A stretch of DNA of 33,285 nt from Desulfobacteraceae bacterium (lineage in GTDB: Bacteria > Desulfobacterota > Desulfobacteria > Desulfobacterales > SURF-7), in contig JAUXDD010000004.1 of the NCBI GenBank assembly GCA_030618465.1, positions 1-33,285 of the forward strand. The letters are read 5' to 3'. Shown here piece by piece: positions 27,797-33,285 of the stretch (position 1 is the stretch's first letter; each line of letters opens with the position of its first letter). The notes beneath the pieces were generated by a model. The model was not told the origin of the DNA. It searched no databases and saw nothing but the letters and a program-made list of their open reading frames with translations. Both the position numbers and the translations under genes were made by a program.

Positions 27797-28654
27797 ATGG
27801 TAAAGAAAAAGAGAGCATTGATTTATTTGATTTTAACCATTTTTTCAGTGGTGTGTCTGTATGCACCCGATGGTTTTTCAGCAGTTGAGTGGGAGATGGA
27901 AGACAGTATTGTGCTTGAGGATAAACCCATAGCTATAGTCCTTTCCAGGGATGGTTCAACCGCCTATTTTCTTTGCAGGGGGAAAATACTGCTGTATTCC
28001 ACAAAGTCAAAAAAAGTTACGGATACCATTCCTGTTGAAGGGAATTACTCCGGCATCGCACTTACACCGAACGGAGAAAAACTGCTCCTTACGGATACCG
28101 GGAATAAACAGATTGCAGTTATCAGCATTTCCCGGATCTATGATATCAAGATCGGGAAGTCTCCCATTATAGGGAAGAAAGATGCATCGGTAAATATTGT
28201 TGCTTTCCTGGACTTCCAATGACCGTACTGCGCGCGGGATTATCCCGTACTTGAGCAGTTGCTCGAGAAATATTCCAATGATGCCAACCTTGTTGTCAAA
28301 CACTTTCCATTAAGAAATCACAAGTTTGCAAGAAAAGCGGCCATTGCCGCCCTGGCAGCGGACAGGCAGGGTAAATATGCTGAAATAACAAAGATGTTTC
28401 TGGAGAATTTCAGAAAATTAAACGATGAGACAATAAAAACATTTGCCAGGGACGCCGGTCTTGACATGACAAAATTTGAAAAGGATATGGCTGATCCTGT
28501 GTTTAACACAATTATCGGCTTTGACACGAAAATCGGCAGGCAGGCAGGCGTCCGTGGCGTACCGGCTGTTTATATTAATGGAAAGAGGGCGAAGCAGCGT
28601 TCGCTTCAATCGTTTTCACAGATGATTGAAAAGGAGCTTAAAAAGAAGAAATAA
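27797..28654 (+). CDS. selenocysteine-containing DsbA/DsbG-like thioredoxin-fold protein (TGA at 28220-28222 read as Sec)
   Basis: Track ORFs 27797-28222 and 28259-28654 are in the same frame (offset 462 = 154 codons); the bridge reads ...NIVAFLDFQ-U-PYCARDYPVLEQLLEKYSNDANLVVKHFPLRNHKFARKAA...GVRGVPAVYINGKR, a normal DsbA-like order with Sec where CxxC has Cys. Signal peptide at N-term; selA/selB in window. Confidence 0.9.
28227..28259 (+). promoter_or_regulatory. SECIS-like stem-loop immediately downstream of the in-frame TGA
   Basis: ACTGC(28227-28231)-gcg-CGGGA(28235-28239)-tta-TCCCG(28243-28247)-tacttga-GCAGT(28255-28259). Confidence 0.65.
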
Positions 28655-28686
28655 CAAGCCCGCAACCAGTGATCAGTTATCGGTGA

Positions 28687-29079
28687 TCATGACCAGTTTG
28701 CCAGCTTGAGTCCTTCGATCCGTTGAAAGTGTTTTAAGTTATTCGTTACAAGGGTTAAGTTACAGGCAAGGGCGCAGGATGCTATAATCAGATCAAAATC
28801 ATCAAGACGTGTACCGTCTGTTTCAAGCCGGGCCTTCAGCATTCCAAATATTTCCACTGATTCCAGTCCAATGGGAATAATTTCAAGAGACTGTTCCAGT
28901 TTTTTTATTTTGGCGGTGTTACTGGAAATTTTGTTGGATTTGTTAGCACCATAGTACAGTTCCATCAGTGTGATGACACTTATCAAAATGGGATCGTTTA
29001 TATGATGCTCAAGGTTTTCCTGAACAGCGGTGTTGCCTTTCAGGCTGTAAATAATTATATCTGTATCAAGTAGAAACAT
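28687..29079 (-). CDS. PIN-domain toxin, VapC/FitB-like
   Basis: 130 aa; MFLLDTDIIIYSLKG, SVITLMELYYGA, DDFDLIIASCALACNLTLVTNNLKHFQRI. Confidence 0.92.
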   Translation of the reverse strand: MFLLDTDIIIYSLKGNTAVQENLEHHINDPILISVITLMELYYGANKSNKISSNTAKIKKLEQSLEIIPIGLESVEIFGMLKARLETDGTRLDDFDLIIASCALACNLTLVTNNLKHFQRIEGLKLANWS

Positions 29080-29351
29080 CAGAATCCTTTTTGCAGCTTC
29101 TTTGAATTCTTTCTTGCTTTTTTCAACTGTAAAATTATTTCGTCAGAATTCCTGTCATCCTCCCATGATCCGGAAAGATCAAGAAGTGCCTGTGCCGGTG
29201 TTTTTATCTGCTGAAACATTTTTTTGTTGGCCATATAGGTTTTTATGACAAAGAGCACCTGCTGGCTTATTGTCCGATTTTCCGAAGACGCCAGGTTTTT
29301 TATCTGTGCATAAAAATTATCGTCAATACCTTTAATCTGTAAATTTGCCAT
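29079..29351 (-). CDS. antitoxin paired with the PIN toxin (FitA/RHH-like)
   Basis: 90 aa; MANLQIKGIDDNFYAQIKNLASSENRTISQQVLFVIKTYM ribbon-helix-helix-like; overlaps the toxin start. Confidence 0.82.
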   Translation of the reverse strand: MANLQIKGIDDNFYAQIKNLASSENRTISQQVLFVIKTYMANKKMFQQIKTPAQALLDLSGSWEDDRNSDEIILQLKKARKNSKKLQKGF

Positions 29352-29401
29352 TATTATTCCCCTTTTTATGCTTCATGAAAATGTCAAATGGGGTTTTCCA
29401 T

Positions 29402-29448
29402 TGACAATACATTTTAGGCGATTTATTATCGTATATAATGTATTGTCA
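29402..29448. promoter_or_regulatory. inverted repeat upstream of the CopG-like antitoxin, candidate autoregulatory operator
   Basis: Perfect 12-bp arms TGACAATACATT (29402-29413) and AATGTATTGTCA (29437-29448); TATAAT at 29434-29439. Confidence 0.65.
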
Positions 29449-29463
29449 CTATGGAGGTATACA

Positions 29464-29697
29464 ATGAGAACAAAAAGAAAAATCAGCTTAACGATCGATG
29501 CGAACCTTTACAATTCTTTTGAAGAGGCGGCAAAAACGTATAAAATGCCAAAAAGCCAACTAGTTCAGGAAGCTATTAAATGTTGGTTGAAAATACAAAC
29601 TGAAGCTCTAATGTCCAGGGGCTATGAAGAAATGGCAGAAGAAGATAAGGCCTTCGCAAAAGTTTCTCTTGAAGCACAAAAGGAGATTCTTACATGA
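29464..29697 (+). CDS. CopG/RHH-family antitoxin (MazE-like partner)
   Basis: Start MRTKRKISLTIDANLYNSFEEAAKTYKMPKSQLVQEAIKCWLK preceded by ggaggt; ATGA overlap with the toxin gene. Confidence 0.85.
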   Translation: MRTKRKISLTIDANLYNSFEEAAKTYKMPKSQLVQEAIKCWLKIQTEALMSRGYEEMAEEDKAFAKVSLEAQKEILT

Positions 29698-30038
29698 ATG
29701 TTTTTCCTAAACGCGGTGAAATATGGTTGGTAAACTGGAATCCTGCAAGAGGCAGCGAACAGGCAGGTAAACGTCCCGCACTCATCATACAAAATAACAT
29801 TGGAAATGAAAAAGCTTCCACAACCATTGTCGCTGCAATTTCAAGCTCAGTAAGAATATATCCGATGAATGTTCCAATAATCCCCCCGGAAGGTGGGCTT
29901 GACCGCCCATCAATTGTAAAAACAGGCCAGGTATTTACCGTATCAAAGGAGAGACTGGCGAAATGCCTCGGCAAGCTTGGTAAAGAAAAAATGAAAGAAG
30001 TTAATACGGCTATTAAGTTAAGCCTGGATATTTCGTAA
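29694..30038 (+). CDS. MazF/PemK-family endoribonuclease toxin
   Basis: 114 aa; KRGEIWLVNWNPARGSEQAGKRPALIIQNN, FTVSKERLAKCLGKL. Confidence 0.93.
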   Translation: MNVFPKRGEIWLVNWNPARGSEQAGKRPALIIQNNIGNEKASTTIVAAISSSVRIYPMNVPIIPPEGGLDRPSIVKTGQVFTVSKERLAKCLGKLGKEKMKEVNTAIKLSLDIS

Positions 30039-30140
30039 GATTCAAATGCTTTTCCAAATATTCTTTTTGTTTCTTCACAGTGTTCTTCAAATTTCATTTT
30101 CTGATAAACTCATTTTTGAAATTCTTTCAGTTTCACCAGA

Positions 30141-30896
30141 TCAATAAATTGCACCGCCCGGGCCAATGGCAATGGCATGACGTCTGCGATCAGGCTTGTA
30201 AGCATCTTTAATATAGATATCTTCTTCAAGAGCAATCATTTCGCTCCCAATGAAACCATAGGTATAAAAACAAACGGTTATATTATCCGATCCAACAATA
30301 ATTTTCGGACGCCAGTCTTCAGGCTTATCCTGTTCCCATTTCCAGTCCTTTTCGTTACTTATAACTTCTGAAATACCACCACTGTTAAAAGGGGAATCTG
30401 ACAATATGCGAATATCACTCCAAAAACAGCCATGCCACTGTGCCCCGAATTCTCCTGCTTCACGAATAAAAAGTGACGCTTCCAGATATGACGAAGGTGT
30501 TCCTGTTCCGGTTAAAATGTCTTCAAAATCAACAGCACCTTCAGGCCTGGGTGGTGATAAGAACACATCTTTCAGTCTTTCACACTCATCAGGTTCAGGA
30601 AACGTTTTGGTTTCCGGCAATCCCCATACAATACCGTTTCCATTACCTCCCTCAATAAAAACATAGGCCATCAGAGTATATCCCTGCTTTAATGACAGCT
30701 TTTTGAAGACTCCCAACAGATCCATTGGATCTACCGGGCTTTTTTGCCAGCCCTGGACAGGCTTTTTTTCGAGAATATCACATCTTTCCAAAAAATCATC
30801 TGATTCTGGAAATTCTATTCTTCTCGCATCCTCTGCTTTCCTGCGCAGGGACTGTAAATTTCGAACTGATGGATAAATTGTTTTGTTTTTCTTCAT
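30141..30896 (-). CDS. hypothetical protein
   Basis: 251 aa ORF, ATG start; no family recognised. Confidence 0.65.
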   Translation of the reverse strand: MKKNKTIYPSVRNLQSLRRKAEDARRIEFPESDDFLERCDILEKKPVQGWQKSPVDPMDLLGVFKKLSLKQGYTLMAYVFIEGGNGNGIVWGLPETKTFPEPDECERLKDVFLSPPRPEGAVDFEDILTGTGTPSSYLEASLFIREAGEFGAQWHGCFWSDIRILSDSPFNSGGISEVISNEKDWKWEQDKPEDWRPKIIVGSDNITVCFYTYGFIGSEMIALEEDIYIKDAYKPDRRRHAIAIGPGGAIY

Positions 30897-31039
30897 TGTT
30901 TTTAGGTTTTGTCCATCGTTGGCAAGATAATAACCATCATAATATTGATATATTTGAATATGCCCTAATCTATATGACTATAGAAGTAATGAGTTCATTA
31001 TCAGCAGATCATCTTTGCTGTTTGAACAATAACTCATTT

Positions 31040-32158
31040 TTACCAGAATTCCGCAATGAGCTCCTCAATTTTTTGAATTAATTTATCTGATTCTTTTCCC
31101 CAGGTCTCAGAAGGAATTGACGGAGACTTTTGTTTCATTTCTTCAGTATGTCCAAATTCAAGGTCGATCGCAATTTTAAACAATTTGTCTTTAAAGGAAA
31201 TATCAAGTTCAGTTTCTTTTAACGTATTATAGTTAAAATAAATTCTACCGTTTGTACAAATGCTTATTAATGCATTAGAATTATGAATTTTTGGAAGTAT
31301 CAAATTCAATGAACCGGTTTCAACGCCAGTTCCAAACTTATACTGATAATTGGAAAATAATTGAAAAAGTTTTTTTATACTTTCGGTTACTTCTCTTTTA
31401 TTCTTTTTTTCAGTATCTTTTATGAATTCATCATAATTCCACACACGCTTACCTGGAGATTCCGGTGGGAACTTTTTTTTGATTCTTCTTGCCTGCTCTG
31501 TATAACCGAACAGATAAGGAACAACGACTTTTATATTGTCTTTAATAAACTGTTTTGCCTCAACAATAAGAACCTCTGTTCGTTCCATCTGTTTGTTTAA
31601 AAATTCAACAATACTTTTTAGCTCAAGCGGGGCCTCTTCCATAAAAAAGATAAGTCTTACTATGCCCTCATTAAGGTTGTTTTCGACACGATCAAGAAAG
31701 TCTTCAACAGAATCACCGGATTCAGGATGAAAATTCATAATAATTTCATTGATATCTGGGTTACTGTCATTAGCGCTTAATTCAATATTTTTCCGAAGAA
31801 CTTCTTTGTTCCAGTAGAACTGGCCATTTGCAGCATAATCCAGCATCTGGCCGACTACTTCACGCCTTGATCGTGAATCTTGGTACCTTTTACATTCAAC
31901 AAAAGTTAATATGCCACTCTGGTCAACCAGAAGGAAATCTATACTCCATCGAGAGCTACCTGTGTTGGGATCTTCAACCGGCATCTCTCTTCTTATTTTC
32001 AGCCACCGCCGTGGCTCTTCAGGGTTGATCTGGTCTCCAGGAATCAGGTCAAGATTGTTCTCTAAAAGTTGTTGTAATTCTTTATCCTCATTTTTGCAGA
32101 GAATTGTATCCATTTTCACACAAAGACTTTCCTCTTTAACAATAAATACTTTTGACAT
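31040..32158 (-). CDS. PD-(D/E)XK-like nuclease domain protein (NucS/DUF91-like core)
   Basis: 372 aa; SRWSIDFLLVDQSGILTFVECKRYQDSRSRREVVGQMLDYAANG fits D-x(n)-ExK core; Start could be an internal ATG (MDTILCKNED). Confidence 0.7.
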   Translation of the reverse strand: MSKVFIVKEESLCVKMDTILCKNEDKELQQLLENNLDLIPGDQINPEEPRRWLKIRREMPVEDPNTGSSRWSIDFLLVDQSGILTFVECKRYQDSRSRREVVGQMLDYAANGQFYWNKEVLRKNIELSANDSNPDINEIIMNFHPESGDSVEDFLDRVENNLNEGIVRLIFFMEEAPLELKSIVEFLNKQMERTEVLIVEAKQFIKDNIKVVVPYLFGYTEQARRIKKKFPPESPGKRVWNYDEFIKDTEKKNKREVTESIKKLFQLFSNYQYKFGTGVETGSLNLILPKIHNSNALISICTNGRIYFNYNTLKETELDISFKDKLFKIAIDLEFGHTEEMKQKSPSIPSETWGKESDKLIQKIEELIAEFW

Positions 32159-32260
32159 TGTTTTAGCCTTTCCATTTTAAAATTTTTGACTTCAAAAAAT
32201 AATTAAATTGTCACACGTAGTATATCAGAGGAGCCCCATTATATTTCTTTCATGTAATTA

Positions 32261-33184
32261 TCAGTTGATAAATCCATCAATAATATTTTTACCGATATCC
32301 TGTTTTTTCCTGCCATCATCGTCAAACAGGTCTACAAACAACATCTGGCAGAAATGTTCATACTCATTTCCAAGTGTGTCTGAATTTTCATAAGGTTTGG
32401 GTCCCGTGTTTTTGTTCCCGACATTGGGATACAGGAGAATACTTCGCGGCGAGCCAAAATGAAGATTATACACGTACATCTGTTTCAGGTCATCATCAGA
32501 AGGCGTATTGCCTGTAACAACCTTCCACTTTGTATCCAGGACAACGCGTTTTTTTTCATTCGCTTTATTGAATTCTGCCACTATATCCGGCCTGACACGG
32601 CGGCCCTGCCAGAACGATCTGCTTTCTTGGCCGGAGATGGAAAGACCGCAATCTTTGAAATTGTCCTCTTCCTTTTTTATCTGAAAATAAATAAATTTTT
32701 CAAAGAGCATGTTCATATCAAAAAGAATTGCAAGGATGTCATTTTCACCGTTGCTTATATCCGGCGAATAATTAAGAATGATCATTTTTGCCAGGAGCAG
32801 GGCGGTTCTGTAGCATTCTGTATTGCGGTTAAAGCGGATCTTTTCGAACGTTTTTTCCGTTACATGAATATCGTCCGTATCTTCAAAGGACAGTTGAAGG
32901 TTCCGGGCTGCTGGAATAAATCGGTGATTGGATGTAATACCCACAAGTACATTCAGTGCTTTTGCAAGAATCTGGTTAAACAGATTGTTTCCGTCATAGA
33001 CCTGGTGAGACGTATAAAACCTTTCCTTATGTATGATATTCCTGTTGATATTTTTTTCAAACAGGATACGTCCCTTTAATTTATAAAGATTATCTTCATT
33101 AAAGCGGTATCTTTTTACAAGACCCCGGTGGACTATGGCTGCTGTTTCTTCAAGGAATGCTTTCAGGTACAGGTCATTAACTTC
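32261..33184 (-). pseudogene. mcrC: mcrC-like 5-methylcytosine restriction component, 5'-truncated
   Basis: Open reverse frame from 33184 after TAG (33185-33187): EVNDLYLKAFLEETAAIVHRGLVKRYRFNEDNLYKLKGRILFEKNINRNIIHKERFYTSHQVYDGNNLFNQILAKALNVLVGITSNHRFIPAARN...RPDIVAEFN...VVLDTKWK...QMYVYNLHF. No suitable start upstream of the GTG at 32944; N-terminal third of McrC is missing. Confidence 0.75.
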
Positions 33185-33196
33185 CTAGCGATCCCT

Positions 33197-33285
33197 TTAG
33201 ATGTCCTTCTTGGGGACGACACGTAAAGGAGCAGCAACTGAATCGCCGGGAGTCCATTCGGGCTCAATGGTAACGCGGGCATGGG
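33197..33285 (-). CDS. C-terminal fragment of an unidentified ORF running off the right edge
   Basis: Open reverse frame ...HARVTIEPEWTPGDSVAAPLRVVPKKDI* ending at 33197; higher GC than the neighbouring mcrC sequence. Confidence 0.35.
   Translation of the reverse strand, partial: HARVTIEPEWTPGDSVAAPLRVVPKKDI

Noticed and set aside
28259-28654. Separate TTG-started ORF as its own gene
   Set aside because: It begins inside the DsbA-like helix, in frame with the upstream ORF; better explained as the C-terminal part of a Sec-containing protein.
29401-29439. TTGACA (29401-29406) and TATAAT (29434-29439) as one sigma70 promoter
   Set aside because: 27-bp spacing is too long for a standard promoter; only the TATAAT is kept as a possible -10.
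1-33285. tRNA-Sec (selC) or any tRNA, rRNA, CRISPR array
   Set aside because: Scanned by eye for T-arm consensus and direct repeats near selA, selB and in intergenic gaps; none recognised. A tRNAscan-SE/Aragorn run would be decisive.

Overview
The 33.3 kb window looks like a Desulfobacterota-type chromosome segment (lineage inferred from gene content only). Core part (about 0.3-28.6 kb): SSL2-like helicase, archaeal-type thymidylate synthase-like protein, GNAT, nitronate monooxygenase, EtfAB, a MerR/TetR double-HTH regulator, an old-yellow-enzyme-type oxidoreductase, an M29 aminopeptidase, a transglutaminase-like/LPP20/MltC envelope cluster whose last gene is translationally coupled to selA, a DUF1302-like outer-membrane protein with a radical SAM gene, a KamA-like aminomutase, HemW-like and selB. 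Accessory part (about 28.7-33.3 kb): two divergent toxin-antitoxin modules, a PD-(D/E)XK-like nuclease and a truncated mcrC. The strongest finding is a probable selenoprotein at 27797-28654. The ORF track splits it at an in-frame TGA (28220-28222) that replaces the first Cys of a DsbA/DsbG-type CPYC motif (FLDFQ-U-PYC). The same reading frame continues into the rest of a thioredoxin-fold domain, a SECIS-like hairpin lies just 3' of the TGA, and selA and selB are in the same window. No tRNA-Sec, selD, CRISPR array or rRNA was recognised. No database search was run; family calls are from motif recognition.
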